64,000 nucleotides of DNA from Lepeophtheirus salmonis (taxonomy: Eukaryota > Arthropoda > Copepoda > Siphonostomatoida > Caligidae), in NCBI RefSeq assembly GCF_016086655.4, contig NC_052136.2, forward strand, positions 44,756,492-44,820,491. Reading direction: 5' to 3'. This document shows positions 21,750 through 35,364 of the stretch, one piece after another. Under the pieces are notes generated by a model. The model made no database searches and had not been told where the DNA came from. It saw only the letters and a list, made by a program, of their open reading frames with translations. The stretch's first letter is position 1. Each line of letters opens with the position of its first letter. The position numbers and the translations under genes were made by a program.

Positions 21750-24700
21750 GATCAAAACATGAAATGTATCACATGCAAATAAATATATAATTTTCTTGTA
21801 AATAATCACAATACATTTTCGAATGCCACTCTTCCTGGGGGATACACTTCATTTATGAAAAAGGGTTCGGTTACCTTATACTACTTCTGCTCGATATTTC
21901 ACAAATATTTTTATCAAAAAATGCAATTTAATTAATTCAATACTTTAAAAAGTCGTCACATCCAAGGGATTACCGATTCCTTCATCTAAGTACCTTTGGA
22001 GTAAATATATATATTATAAAGTAATACATAGAGATATGAGTGCCCAATCTCCAAATGTGTTAGTTTTATGAGATGAAACAAACTGGGGTTTGAGTGAACA
22101 TTTGAAATCACGTACGATTTTTTTTTATAGATAAGAACTGGTAAAGAAGTAGCAACCGGAAGCTTTAATTTTTTCTCAAGGGAATTATTGCTTTGACTTA
22201 CAATTTCCGTGCAGTAAGGAATACACTCAGTTGTTAAGGTGTTATAGTCTATATCTCCTAGTGAACTAGTGGAATTGGAAATGAATTCATATTATTATAC
22301 AAAATTGAGTATTTTGAGCTAATTCGAGCGTTTTGTAGTTTCTTCAATGAATATCAATCTAGGGGACTGCTGTAATGGCTGTACTATTAATCCCTTTTCT
22401 GTAAATAAGTTTTATAGAATTATTTCCTCTTAAGTCACTCATTGGACAAAAAAATTTCAAATAGTAAATTTGGACAATTAATTTGTTATAAAATACCCAT
22501 ATTTGGTCATTTTTGCAGTATTATCAAAGTTGGTTCATACCTGCATTGAAATGAGAGTTTCAAAAAAGGAAATTAATTAAGATCTATTTTCCATAGAATA
22601 TATACTATAATTGCAAAGTTTATTATATCTGTCAACCTTAAGCATATATCTACAGCCTTTATCTTCATAAAAGCGTTATTGTAGTTGCACGTACAGTTTC
22701 TCACTTCTGTAGCTGCAGTTGACGACATTAAACCGACATTGGTCTTCCACTCTAACATTTTCTTACATGGCTAAGTCCAGGAAATTCCAATCAGGATAAG
22801 ATAGAAGCCAAAGGTCTTTAGGATAAAAATGCACCAAGATAATTTTGGAAATTTGGTTAAGTACTGAAAACACCTCCTAGATCCGGGTTAGTATTTTAAT
22901 TTTCTTTAAGTCAAATTAAGCGTCCATGTTGATCATCACTGCATCAGAAATGGGGTTATTATTTGATTTTATTCCGTTTGAGGCAACTTTAGTCAATGCC
23001 ATGATGGTTAAATTATTACTAATTTGGACGGGCGGGGGGGAGAAATTTAAACTTCTTATCAAATCTGACAAAAACGTGGGCCATACTTTTCCAGTTGTAT
23101 GCCTGAAGGGTTTTTTATTTGCTAATGAAGTGTTAGCAGTTTTCCTTACATATTATTAAAGATAGAGCATCGGTAATAATAATATAGATACAAATGTTTT
23201 AAACAAGACAATTATAATCATTTTTTTATATAATTGAATTGAGAAGAAGGAATATAAAGATGGGCTCACAATCGCAGAATTTGGGATATTTTATTTTGGG
23301 TGTATTCGTTTTTCTGTTATTGTAAGTAATCTTTTTTTCTTTCCTTCTCTCCTTTTGAGTATTAGATAATAATGTTGTGCACGTATTAATAAATAAATCT
23401 ATCTATATATACATTCATAAATGAAAAGACAGTAAAGCCTTGTCAAAATATTCATTTCAGAACATTGCAACGCTAGAGTTGCGATATTATATATATACAA
23501 GATTGATTTTACAATTTGAAAAAAAAGAGAAAGAAAAAGTATACAAAAGCTGTCATGTTATCTTGTTTCGCCTATCTTTCATCCTTCTTTTATTTTTATT
23601 CCGTTGTCATATGTAAATATAACGTATATTCAGATATGTGGAAAAAAAATATATAAATAAACCTACCTTCAATCTACTTGGATGGATTTGTAAGTATGTA
23701 CGTATATAAATCTGCTTTCAATTCTTATGTACATACACTTGTAACCAAGCATAGAAAAATCACACTATTCAATGTCAACATAATTACATTTATTTTTCTA
23801 TATGTAACTTTTTATTTCCATCATAAATCAAAATATCTTGACTTATTTTGTTCAGTTAATTCTTTTGTTATAATTACATAGTTATACAATACTATTTTAA
23901 AAGGCTTGAGTAGGTTGTTCTACTTTTTATGGTTTCGTTGCGACTGGACCATTTCCTTGAATATCAAAAAAGATATTGCCACAAAATCTACAATAATACT
24001 ACGATTAGTGTGGCAAAAAATCAATCATTTTTGTCAATTTTTGTGTGGTAAAAGTAATTTTTGAGAGGAGCAATATTTTTGAAATAATGTGAATCCGTAT
24101 TTCATTACTTTTGTTCTAAATTATATTATTTGAACGATTAATTTGGTTTTTCTATTAGTTGAAATTTTTTTATCCAAATCAAGCTTCAAACATTGAGAAG
24201 AAATTTGAGGTATTGTAACGCTCTCTACAAAATAAGCTTCAATTGTCTCCGTATTCTTTATAGTTTATATCTTTCCACTTCACATAAATCATATTTTATT
24301 TAACTATGAATAAGAAGGTCAATTATTTATCATATATATCTTATTATTCTTAATCTATTATTATACATTGAAAGTTAAATATCATCAAAATATTAGTTAT
24401 TTCTTCGTCCAAAATATTATTGGGATCTATATTTATTAATTTTTAACACACTTTGAGAGTTCTTAAATGTTACAACTGTTCCAAATGGCAAAATTGGCAG
24501 GTTGTGTTCAAATGCTATTTGTAGAAATTCTACTCCCTCGTACATGGGAATAGCCCATATAAATTCAAATAAATGGGGTTTATCAATTAATCCGATGAAA
24601 CTGACAACATATAAACTTATAAGCGTTTCTTGCAGTGTTCTTGATGTCATTGCCCGTCAAATTAGTATTCCCCTTTCAAAGATAAGGATAATTAGTCTAG

Positions 24701-25550
24701 TTACCAACTAGAACATAGTGATAAGCCCCTCTTTGTTAAATCAAAAAATGAACATAGTGTTCCTTTACTCTCCTGCATCGTGAACTTAAGTAGACCCTTG
24801 TGCTTTTTATTAAATTGTTTGCTGTATTTTGGCACAATTTGTTTCATTCAGAGCTAGAAATGAAGCACAAAAAGCATTCTCTTTCTTAAACTTGACATTT
24901 TAAATTGCATTTACACATCGAATTATCGCTATTTTGCGTGATGAGGTCACAGAGGACATGTTCTCATCATTTATTTGTCTTAGAATTTTGGGCCAAATGG
25001 CCAAACGTTAGAGAAAAGTGGTAAATTTGACTAAGGCTGACTGTTATTTTTCCGTGAACGAGCTTACAAAATTTGAATCTGGTCATTAAATTATGGCTCA
25101 TAAAAATGAGCTCGACAACAAATATTTGGAATATAGGATATTTAACAAGATTAACAGCAAATTATATGGGTCAAAATCTATTTGTTGTTTATACATACAT
25201 AGATTTCTGAAAATAATTTATGTACAAGTAACCAAGGAAAAACAATACAAACAACTTCTCACTGTGGCATTACTCTTTACTCTGATGACATTGACTATTG
25301 ACCAGATTAGGTAATACACTTGGATGGCTAGTGGCTATGCTCTACCAAACATATTAAATTTTAGAGAAAGTCGTAAATTGCGATTATATAGACTAGAGAG
25401 CACGTTTGAAATTTGTAAAGTAAATTTATGGATGAGTTAACTTTCAATTTTTATAGGAATTACTTAATACCTATACCATTTCGGAAAAACTTTACAAGCA
25501 CGCAATGTAAGTCTTAGATTATAAATAAGTTTTATTTAAGTACATTATAA
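21750..25550. other. Intergenic DNA, no gene seen
   Basis: AT-rich, with a G7 run at about 23034. Short open frames at 22926-23159, 23678-23881, 24417-24711 and 25093-25314 show no domain. A partly open stretch at about 24925-25100 also gives no family match by eye. Confidence 0.5.
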
Positions 25551-25557
25551 TATTTTT

Positions 25558-25625
25558 TTTAGCTGGAGTCGGATTCGGTACAAATTTTCCGACTTCACCA
25601 AAAAAAAGCACCAACTCTGACTCAA
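25558..25625 (+). repeat. Dispersed GGAGTCGGATTCGG repeat
   Basis: GCTGGAGTCGGATTCGGTAC, then TTTCCGACTTC, then CCAACTCTGACTC. The GAGTC/GACTC words in opposed orientation form a loose hairpin. This kind of GGAGTCGGAGTCGG repeat is common in arthropod genomes. Related GAGTCGAATAGTT words occur at 48520-48610. Confidence 0.55.
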
Positions 25626-25639
25626 CAGCTACTGACAAA

Positions 25640-27540
25640 ATAGCAGAGAAGATAATAAAGTTATATTCGTTAGAGGCTAGAACAGAAGTTGAAGTGAAGG
25701 GTTCTGATGTAATTACAATCAACATTGTTGATAGTATAAAAACAATTGCGAAAAATCTTTTAGAGGCCTTCTTTTATATATTTTTTCGAGAACCTTGATT
25801 TATTTAGTTTACTTTGTACAGGGTGTGTCAACGAAATATAGAGGCAAAATTGGAAAAAAAAACACTGAAAATATAGTCAGTCGTTATTAAGCGTTTGCCG
25901 ACGAAAAAAAAATATTTTTAAAATATTGGTTTGGCAGAATACTTTATCAAATTAAACTTTTGCAATTTAGCTCCTTAGTTTTTATGAAAATCAATTATCT
26001 CTTTCAATGTCCAATATACTTAAAACAAATTTATATATTTTCTTTGAATGCAAATAACTCAAGGGATAAAGATAATAGAAAGCTAAAGTTGTTGCCAATA
26101 AATCTGGTGTCAATCAATTTGGTTCAATTTGTCCAAATGGAGTGATACAAATCGGCTTTATCCCTGAAGAACTAACATGTGTAAGACCTTAGCAGAGTCA
26201 AAAATAACTAGTTATTTTATTGGCTAATTATAAAGTAAGATATGTTGCCATTTACATTTTGATCTTTTTTATTCAATATTTATCCCTCTAAAACCTTTTA
26301 ATGGAAAATTATTTAAAAAGAAACAAAAAAGAAAATATAATCATTGTTTCTGTTTTAGTTAGTGTATGCCCAATGGAGGACAACGTCACTTTCTTATGAT
26401 TTACAAAACTTGTTTTATGCCCTTCTTCCTATTGGAAAAAGACAGTTGTGTTGCCGCATCTGTATAACCCTTATACCTATATATATCAATCAAAAAAACA
26501 TTTTGAATATATATGTCAATGTTCTACAATATAAACATGTATATTTCAATTCATTTTAGGGACTTTATTTTGAAGCCATATTGTAAAATAAACAATAAAT
26601 ATGCATTCAGCCACTCAACATAACCTATAAAACCAAGGAAAAAAACCTTGGGGGAGAAACAATAATGAGGGAAAAGATCATAAATAAAACACTCAATAGT
26701 TAATAAAGGACCATAGATTTTTGTCATGAAAATGATATATTTTATTGTCCCTATTCTGAAAATAAAATAAATAAACATAAATGCCAAAAGTTAAGATGAA
26801 GAAGAAAAAAATAGAAAGCCCCCCCCTTCAATAATATTATAGTTATATAAATAAAATGATATATTACTTTTCTTTCGGATGAAACTATATTTGTAAGTAT
26901 ACATACATATCTATGTATGTATAATCTAAAACAGAGAGACTTCAGTGAACCGTGACCGTTCAACTCCTATGAAAGTTGAGATTTATCATTTTTTATTTTA
27001 TCTTATCAATTTGTTGTTTTGATATTTGAATTATGTTTTTTTTCTATGACAGTCTGCAATTTATTCAGCTTTTTTGTGTGTGTGTGTGTGTGTTTTCTTC
27101 AAGGAAAAACTCTAGACACGTATGTACTGGTATATAAAAGTCCATGAGAGTTGAATCAACTACTACTATTTACAATAAGTTATAAGAGCACACTATAGAT
27201 GGCACTGCATTCATTCATTTGGGAAATTTATCAGTTAATTCATCTATTCTATATAAGTATGTTGTAATGCTTTGTGTAGAGGCTTGACGATTATACAGAC
27301 AATTTTGCACACTGCAAGCACTTAAAAAAGTCAAAACCTCCAGGGATAGGAGCGAGGATCAGAAGTTGATATCAACTATAGAAAGATGTGATAACATTAA
27401 AATACTACGATTCTGAATAATTAACAAACTCATTTTTACAGTTAATATAACCAAATATTTATTTTTAAAAAGTAATTAATTCATATTTGATAGACGATGG
27501 AATTTTATGGATTTAAATATGTTTCAATAGATTCAATTCT
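25640..27540. other. Intergenic DNA with simple repeats
   Basis: Contains CAGGGTGTGTCAACGAAATA at 25820, which resembles a mariner-type terminal repeat but has no partner nearby, and a (GT)9 tract at 27075-27092. No gene recognized. Confidence 0.5.
27075..27092 (+). repeat. (GT)n microsatellite
   Basis: Nine GT units between T runs. Confidence 0.9.
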
Positions 27541-27584
27541 GAAATACTAGTTTATGTATTTTTTGGAGAAGGAGCAGAATTGAG

Positions 27585-27700
27585 GATCAACATTGGAGTA
27601 ATTCATTACTCCTTTTTTCCAATATGCAATAGGGTTCATGTTTATTTTCTTCCTCTCATAGCTGCTTGCAACTAATCCGATAAAACGTCACTAAATCTCT
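27585..27700 (+). repeat. Dispersed short repeat R1, copy 1
   Basis: CATTGGAGTAATTC ... TTTCTTCCTCTCATAGCTGC, then TTGCAACTAATCCGATAAAACGTC. It shares words and order with 30770-30860, 37325-37445 and, more weakly, 49270-49370. No coding capacity. It may be a SINE or short non-autonomous element, but no Pol III boxes were recognized. Confidence 0.6.
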
Positions 27701-27709
27701 TCTTCATTT

Positions 27710-29560
27710 TTTTAAATAAAGTAATTTAGAGTTTCCCAAAACCGTATTCTAGGATTGAATTATATAAAAAAGAAAGAATGAATGAATGGCAGCTAGAACG
27801 CTTAATAATAAATTTTAGTTACACATCTCCTATTTCAAACTTCAAGTTTCTTGTCTCTTTGAAAGAGAATATGTTGAACAAATAAAAATAAATATTAAGT
27901 AACTACGTCATTTCAGCTATTGTATACAATAAAACAACGATAAGGACCCATCCTAAGACTGACAAATTTTATTATAACCAGACTGATTGAACTGCAGTCT
28001 TTTAGAGCGGTCCAACACTAATCACATTTATTTTCATTTTCGATATTGATTTGGAAGGTAATTGTTTCAAAATTTTGACATCATGGACGTTTGACGAGTC
28101 GGAAACAAAAACCGAATATTAGAACAGTATTTGCCAAATGACGCCATCTTAAATATCAATTATTGACGTTATTATCAATTATCACTACCTATTTTTGTGA
28201 ATAATAAATACTTTAATTAGTGGTAAATTAATAACAACAGCATACTTTTTTCGTGCATAAAATATGCTTAAAGTTTTACTAAACTAATTCAATTCGTGAT
28301 ATGAGGTATTTTGCTAATAAGTAATGTAGAAATGGTTCAAGTCTATGTTGGCAACTTAAATTGACGACATATCTGCTCGCAGATGTCACAATAAAATCTA
28401 TTGTGCTCCTTGTTGGATAACACATTTGAACTTTCAAACAAGGGAGAAATAGTTAATAAGACCACCAATATCTTGGAAAAAACCAACATATACTTTTTTT
28501 AAATGTATTTTCATAAGGATTTCGACAATTTTAACATCCGGAACTAAAATATAAATGTAAACAATGCCTTGTTGGGTGCGTTTTAAAATTTTAAGAATCG
28601 ACAACGGGATCGGGCCCAATTTTAAAGCTTATATAAGGACCGATATAATCCGGGGTTCGACCAAAACTACGAATTTAAATTCCCTATTGGGATGCTTCAT
28701 TTCTTAATGTTTTACAAATTATTGATATTTCTTTTTATTTCTAAAAATTTAACAATTTGCATTATTTTCGTATCCACTCCTAAAAATTGTTCTTAACAAA
28801 TTTAATTAATTCCCTTAGGATGTGGTTTTGTACGATTTATTTATAAAACAACTTATTCCTTCAACTGTTTATCTCCTTGTGAAAAATTCCAATAATAAAA
28901 GGGGTAAAAAATTTAAATTGGTCCTTTAGTAACCATAGTTTATGATTTTTTAAATTATACTCTTAGTCAAGTTTAAGAACAAAGATTTTTTCTTTTTCTG
29001 TAAATTGCTCAAAATTGAATATTTTTGATTTTGTTTAATCCATTTTTTGAGTTCTTGTTTCAAAATTGAGAATTTGCTGTAAGCAAAGTAACTGGCTAAT
29101 TGTTCTTAGTGATGATTTTACTAAAAAAGTATTCTTGATATAACTCCTCTTAAATTGTATATGTGATTCTTTCGAGAAAAAAAACACTTTGTTTTTACAC
29201 TTTTTCTATAAAAAAATACGTATGCAATACTGAAAGATGATAAGGAAGAAATTTGCATTTTTTCTTGTTATATATTGATGTAGTTCATACATATGGATAT
29301 TATAGTGTTACTATGTGTACCTATATTATATATATAAATGTCATACAAGATGATCGTGTTAAATAATAATAAAGTGTACAGTTTTAATATAGACCATGAT
29401 GGAGCAAGGTGCATCAGTATTACTCTTAAATAATATTTTGGTTCTAAATTTTTAATTTCGTTCATGTAGTTTTTCTGTAAAAAAAAATATAAACTTGCAC
29501 AAATCGTGAATTCAAAAGCTCATGTATCAAATATGAAGCTTATGGCTTTATTGGGACATA
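27710..29560. other. Intergenic DNA, no gene seen
   Basis: AT-rich; the 61- to 65-residue frames have no motif. TAACTACGTCAT at 27900 also occurs inside the copia LTR (about 15866), but the match is too short to call a solo LTR. Confidence 0.55.
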
Positions 29561-29569
29561 ATTAAACAC

Positions 29570-29670
29570 AGAGTTGAGTTTCACTGCAAGTCCAAGTCTA
29601 GTATCAAACTTTTGCTAACAAGTCCAAATCCTTGAATATTTACATCAAGTCCAGTTCAAATCCTCAGAAA
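29570..29670 (+). repeat. CAAGTCCAAGTC-type dispersed repeat, copy 1
   Basis: CACTGCAAGTCCAAGTCTAG, then TTGCTAACAAGTCCAAATCC, then CATCAAGTCCAG. The same order of words is found at 42125-42215 in the same orientation, and a shorter piece at 29848-29880. Periodic AAGTCC words suggest an internally repetitive family. Confidence 0.7.
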
Positions 29671-29689
29671 ATAGTTGATGAATTAAAGC

Positions 29690-30760
29690 ATACGCTTTCA
29701 TCATTGAGATTGGCTTTGTCCCCCCTCCAAAAAAAATGTTTATGATACATATTTTTTTTTTGGGGGGGGCCTCAAATATCCCCTAAAAAGATGCCAACTA
29801 AGCCCCTGCTTTAAGGAGTACAAAAGTAGAATAAATAAAATGATTTTCAAGTCCAAGTCAATTCTTGAGTCTTTGATTATGATTGTTTTAAGTTGATTAA
29901 AAGCCCAGTTAAAAAGTTTGATTGGTTCCTTTTGAAAAAAATATATTTTTTACATATGTATATTTATATTTACAAAAAAATACGAACAGAAATATATATG
30001 TACACATGAACACACATATATAAAATCACTTAAATGGTGTTGATTAGAAATCAGTTTGACAGATCGTATATGTTTAACAAATTTATGCATGAAAACATTA
30101 AGCTTGTTTTTATTTTTTGCTAATAGCTTGAAAGAAATGCTTTCTTTTATTAAAGGAAGCAAAGTATCGCAGAAAAAAAATCTGTTTTTTTTTATCACTA
30201 ATTAGTAGATATTCATCAAAGGAGATGAAAATAGATCAAAATCAATGTATACATATATATTTAAACATATCCTAAGTATATATAAACATATATATTGTAT
30301 ATATTTTAATACGATAAAAGATACTTTTAGCGATGTTACAAAATGATTAATCATTTTTTTGTTACCAATTCCTTGACACTCCAGGGTATAAAGAAGATAA
30401 AAAAAGATTTTTCTACTCTTTTTTCCCACATTATGACATAGGTATGCATATAAATATATTATAATTATATATGTTTTTATGCTACAATGAGCTCGAATAT
30501 GATACTATTAGTATTATATATAATTTTTATTGCTTAAATATAGAGTTGTAAAAAATATTACCTAAAATGCTTTTAAGATTATTTTATTTGGTAAACTGAA
30601 TAGTGTTGATTATTTTTCGATAATATCATAATTATGGAAGATATAACATCTGTGTATAAATTCACTATGTTTGCGTGTGTTTATGTATCACGGAGAGTAA
30701 CACTCATGATTTTTTGGGCGACGTTAAGTGTGAGTTCTTGTTACACTGAAAGAAGAATAA
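29690..30760. other. Intergenic DNA with low-complexity tracts
   Basis: Contains a T10G8 tract near 29752-29768 and ATA/TATA-rich stretches. No gene. Confidence 0.55.
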
Positions 30761-30769
30761 AAAATCAAA

Positions 30770-30860
30770 ATCAGAGGAATTCCAGCCTACATATTTCCAA
30801 TACAATGTAGGATCTTTTTCTCAAACCTGCTAGCTGCTAATTTAATAAAACGTCCTTTAT
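30770..30860 (+). repeat. Dispersed short repeat R1, copy 2
   Basis: CAGAGGAATTCCAGCC ... CTAGCTGCTAATTTAATAAAACGTC matches the end of copies at 27585 and 37325. Confidence 0.5.
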
Positions 30861-30869
30861 GCGAATCTA

Positions 30870-32400
30870 CTTTTCTCTACAAAATTCTTCCAATTTTCAA
30901 GGTTACTATCCCTTCTTTTATTTTCCGATTATTACTTTTAGCATACATTTAATAGGTCCGGAAACAAAATTAGAAATATGGTTAAAATAGCATTAAAAAG
31001 TGTAGACTCTTAGCTATTTAATATTGTTTCATTTTTTTACAATGGTAAACTCCATCTAGAAGGAGATGGTCAAAATAGCTGGATGTTGGGACTGAAATAA
31101 ATTATTTGAGATGAGTTGACTCCAGACATCGTTATAGCTTTTTTATAATGTAAATGCAATGTTATTGTTTTTTTTGCGCCAATTACGTCACTGGTTCTTA
31201 TATATGTATTTGTTTGTTTGATCGCTTTTATGTACAAAGTAAAGCGTTTGCAAAGGGATATTCATTGAGCTATTAATTATTGTTTATTATATACTACATA
31301 AAGAAATTAATTTTTTTCAAAGGAAAATTAAATTACATAATTCATTTCAACATCTCTTGGTGCATTTTACAAAAATATAAAATAGTTAAATAGTTTTTAG
31401 CAGCATCAATGTGTAATAATGGGTCAAGTATTTTTGTTCAACTTATTTCAATAATTTAATTACATAATATGAAATATATGTCATGTGTGTGAAAAAATAT
31501 ATATAAATAATAATTGATAAATGGTTATAGAAAAGTAGAAATTGAAAGTAATAGCAAAATATCAATTATGACACTTTCTTTAAGGAAAATGAGCTATACA
31601 TATATATAAAATTGATTGGTCTAATAAATATATATGTGGTTGTATACAAAAATATCTAAGTAAGGGAAGAGCAGAGATAATTGGCGTACTTTATACTCTT
31701 TTGCATATTAATCAGCTTGTAGAAAAAAATATGGAGATATGAGGGTTTTGTCAAAGTTCAAAATAACATGCAAATTTATGCTCACATTTTATAAAATAGT
31801 CAAATACATTTTGTCAGTAATTCGAGATTAGGGTTGGCAATGGAGATAACTCTGGGACATGTTGAGTTAGTAGCAATATTAATAAAGCAGAAAATAATTG
31901 TGGTAATCTGATTAGTTGAAATTAAGTTAAATTTGACTAAAATATGTATTTCAAATAATCTAACAAACGAATAAATATGTTTAGTAAATAAATAATAAAC
32001 TCATCAAAAATAAAATAACTTAAATGATATCAGAAATGTGATTACGGAAATTTTTAATTTTTTCTGTGGAGGCATTTTGGCGTTGTATTTAGTTTTTGTC
32101 ATAGTAAATCCGAAGATTGTACTTTTTCAAAAGTATTTCTTGTCTCACAAGGAATATTTAACCACTCCAAATAATTAAGTAAATATAACTATTTTAAGTT
32201 AATCAAATATTATTTAAACAAATTAAAATATATCTATATCTTAGTGTTTTCATTCCTTGTTACGTCATACGTATCATATTTGATATATTTGTTTTCGAAT
32301 CACCTATTTGACTATTTTTTGGAGCAAAATTTGAGGGATGCAATTGTATATACTTATACAATAAAGGAATCATTAAACAAAAAAAAATCAATTTCATTTC
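30870..32400. other. Intergenic DNA, no gene seen
   Basis: AT-rich; nothing recognized on either strand. Confidence 0.6.
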
Positions 32401-32414
32401 TCATGTCCTCCTTG

Positions 32415-32780
32415 TGTATATATATATATATATAAAAGAGAGATTATGGATGTATGTAGATGTTCTTTATACGTTTCTACGCCGTTGAACCTTGGAGGTT
32501 GAAATTTTGCATGGGTCCCTTTTTTAAGCTTGGACGGGGGGTCGATTTTTGGGGGGTCATATAAGGGAGCTTATGCTATAACCAAAATCCAAAAACCGTT
32601 TTTTGTAGCTCAAGGAGACTAGTAGGGGGTTGAGTTATTTATCTATAAGTGATTGGCGTTTCAAAAAACAACTAGACGAATAACTACCTTTTCTAAATTT
32701 ATTGAAAATCAAAAAAGTTATGGGCAAAAAAAAAAAAAATCGGTGAAAATTGCAATTTTGTTTATTTTAGGTCCAAAAAA
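32415..32780 (+). repeat. TATATA tract followed by less AT-rich block, possible Helitron-like end
   Basis: A (TA)n run at 32418-32434 leads into AAAAGAGAGATTATGGATG, then TTCTACGCCGTTGAACCTTG and GAGGTTGAAATTTTGCATGG, with G-rich runs at 32530-32560. The block stands out from its surroundings by base composition. The start (TATATAAAAGAGAG...ATGTATG) recalls arthropod Helitron 5' ends, but no replication-helicase coding region or 3' CTRR hairpin was found. Low confidence. Confidence 0.25.
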
Positions 32781-32789
32781 GTGAATTTG

Positions 32790-33360
32790 CATTGGAATAT
32801 GGGATTAGTGAATTGAATAAAGTTTCTTAGAAATTTGTCTGTGGATTCGTTTGTATATAAATTTGCCAAATAAAGTTGGATATTTAACTGAAATATCTGT
32901 CATTTTTTAAATAATTTTCCAATATTTTTAATTTTGTCTCTTCTTTTTTTCCATTTTTTCATCAAACATTAATTTTGATTTTTTTATGAAGAAATGCCAC
33001 AAAACAATACTTTTTGCACATAAAAATGCCGACAAAACATCTTAATCGGAGTATTTTCAATTTCACAAATATTTTTTTACTTTATTTTGGCAATTTTTGC
33101 AAAAATAAAGCAGTTATCGAATGTTTTTTAGACAACAACATTACTCTTTATAACTTTTTGTTTTGGCAAGTGCAAAAAAAATATTAGCAGATTTGTGTTT
33201 CTTTTATAATTTCAATAAATGCTATTAACTATTTTTGCAAAATTATGGGGAAAAAGTTTTTGCCACTTTCTTTTGCGAATTTCGATGTGTGAATTTTTTG
33301 AAGATAATACAAAATGGTATTATCGTCTAGAAATTTTTTTAGACGCAGATATGTTGGTCA
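32790..33360. other. Intergenic DNA, no gene seen
   Basis: AT-rich. It may include the decayed 5' half of the mariner that becomes readable at 33370, but no transposase text can be read here. Confidence 0.5.
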
Positions 33361-33369
33361 GTTAAGGTA

Positions 33370-33833
33370 ATGATCCTCGGTATTGTGACGTCCAATGAAA
33401 GTAAGATACCTACCTACTTCTTCAAGGCCAACAAGGCAGTCAACACAAACATCTACTTTAAGGTTCTCTGGAAATATGTCTTGCCATTGTTAAAGATCAC
33501 TTTCTCCAGGTACAGCTATGTGTTTACTCAAGACGGCATCCCGGCACACAAGTCCAAGAATGTACAGCATTTCTAGAGGGACAACATGGCTGAATCCTGA
33601 CTGGTAGACTTCTGGTCTTCATCCTCACACGACTGAACCCTCTGGACTTCGGTTTTAGGTGCGTCTTAGAGGGCAAGACGAACAAGAATTATCATTCGAA
33701 TGTCGAAGTCGTGAAGACTGTTATCGCGGAGGAGTGGAAAAACTTTTCTTGGACTTCATCAAGACCGGCTGTGGCTCTGTTCGTCCCCGTATTGAAGCCA
33801 TCATTCAGAATGGAAGGAGACATACTCAATAAA
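33370..33833 (+). pseudogene. Mariner transposase remnant, central to C-terminal part
   Basis: The open frame from 33370 reads ILGIVTSNESKIPTYFFKAN (family: VLGVVASNGEKMPPYFF), then VNTNIYFKVLWKYVLP and YVFTQDGIPAHKSKNVQHF. The last keeps the second catalytic Asp. After a stop at about 33574 it goes on in shifted frames: DNMAE, DFW, then a region where SSPDLNPLDFG is scrambled by a frameshift, then LEGKTNKNYHSNVEVVKTVI, AEEWKN, and the end block DFIKTGCGSVRPRIEAIIQN with a stop near 33833. The N-terminal DNA-binding domain and first Asp are missing upstream, so the copy is 5' truncated and dead. Confidence 0.9.
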
Positions 33834-33914
33834 AAGTAAGAAAATTATTAAATTACCAACTTTTGATGCAAAAGTTTGACATAAAATGGCACAAAATAAA
33901 AATATGTTATAGTG

Positions 33915-33954
33915 AAAATGGCTTTTAAAATCTTCTAATTTTCGAGTCTTCACC
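33915..33954 (-). repeat. Probable right terminal inverted repeat of the 33.4-kb mariner
   Basis: About 80 bp after the transposase stop, the minus strand starts CAGGGTGAAGACTCGAAAAT, the typical CAGGGTG... start of a mariner terminal repeat. No left partner was found, consistent with 5' truncation. Confidence 0.5.
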
Positions 33955-33959
33955 CTGCA

Positions 33960-35360
33960 TATATGGAAATAAATTGGTCCAGCATTAACTCATATCAATG
34001 AATTTATATATGTATATATACATTTATGTATATCGTTTTAATAAGAATTTAAATGATAATAACTTACTCACTCTAATTACAAAGTTACTTGAGTGTAAAG
34101 TTAATTAGATATATTTCAAGAAATTTAAAATAAAAAAAAGACTTTATTTATTATATAAATAAATATTTTTTGCTTTTCCTATAAAAATAAGGCAATTAGT
34201 TAACTATCTTAATAATTGTAAAGATAATTAAGATGGCTAGTAATTACGATTAAAAACCATAGAAATGATATTATATAAATAAATTATGTGTTTTGTTATT
34301 TTAAATACTACATTTTGTATCCTTTAACGATATATAAAGAAAGTTTTTCAAAACAAGATTCTTTTCAACTTTAGTAAGTATTCAAGATAAAAAATATAGT
34401 TACAATAGAATCTGACTAATTTATGTGCCATATCTCTTTGTACACTCCTATGAATTTTTTTTGAGATGTTGAAATGAAATGAATCTGTTAAAGTATTTTT
34501 TGGGGGATATTTTTTATAGCAGTTACCTTACCTTGAATTAAATTAGGAACATTTTACGTACACTTTAAAAGCCTGTAATTATTATATGCAATAAAAAAAT
34601 TGACCTCAAATTTGACACAAGCTATCATGGTTTATAATTTAGCAATAACTTTGAATGATATTGTTCGAAATTTTTTTAAAGTAATATAATGAAAAAACTA
34701 CAAAAATATTTTTTATAAAATCACTCAACAATGATTTCAGAAATATCTTTCAATTCTTTTGAATTACGAGCAATATGGCATTCAGAGAAATGGTTGTAAT
34801 AAAAAACTAATATACAAAGATGGAAAAATTTCTTCTTAAAATTAATTTAAATTAATTGTCAAAAATTTTAATCATAAGAAACAAAATATTTCTAGAATTT
34901 AGTTTCCAACATAGGGTGGATCGGTTATTTTGAAGAAATGAAGCAAAGAAGCTTACAATTAGTCCTATATATGCAACTTTATTCAATATAAAAATGGATA
35001 CTAGCTAATCTAATTGTTTGGAATCATATTTTTTTGTCTAATGAAAAAGTGGTTGATAGTAACGCAACTTTTTGTTCTTCGCTAAACTACTTAGAGTTGA
35101 TTCACCAAGGTTCAATACAATATAATGTTATTTATACAATCTATTTTTCAGTTAATACCAATCAGTGATTGGTGTTGCAATTATCCATTGGGTTAATACA
35201 CTCACAGTTCTCATCAAAACCCTGTCATGACATTATTTATTTACTACTTTTATTATATGAAGCGTTATTATAGCTATACAATAATAAAGAAGAATTAAAA
35301 ATACGGGGACAATTGTAACGCTGGATGTAGTGGACCCTTTTTTACAGTATTAATTTCGTA
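33960..35360. other. Intergenic DNA, no gene seen
   Basis: AT-rich. ACCAATCAGTGATTGGT at about 35157 is a 17-bp palindrome without further context. No transposase text precedes the fragment at 35365. Confidence 0.55.
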
Positions 35361-35364
35361 AGAT

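Noticed and set aside
27900..27920. TAACTACGTCAT shared with the copia LTR as a solo LTR
   Set aside because: The match is about 12 bp and the rest of the LTR is absent.
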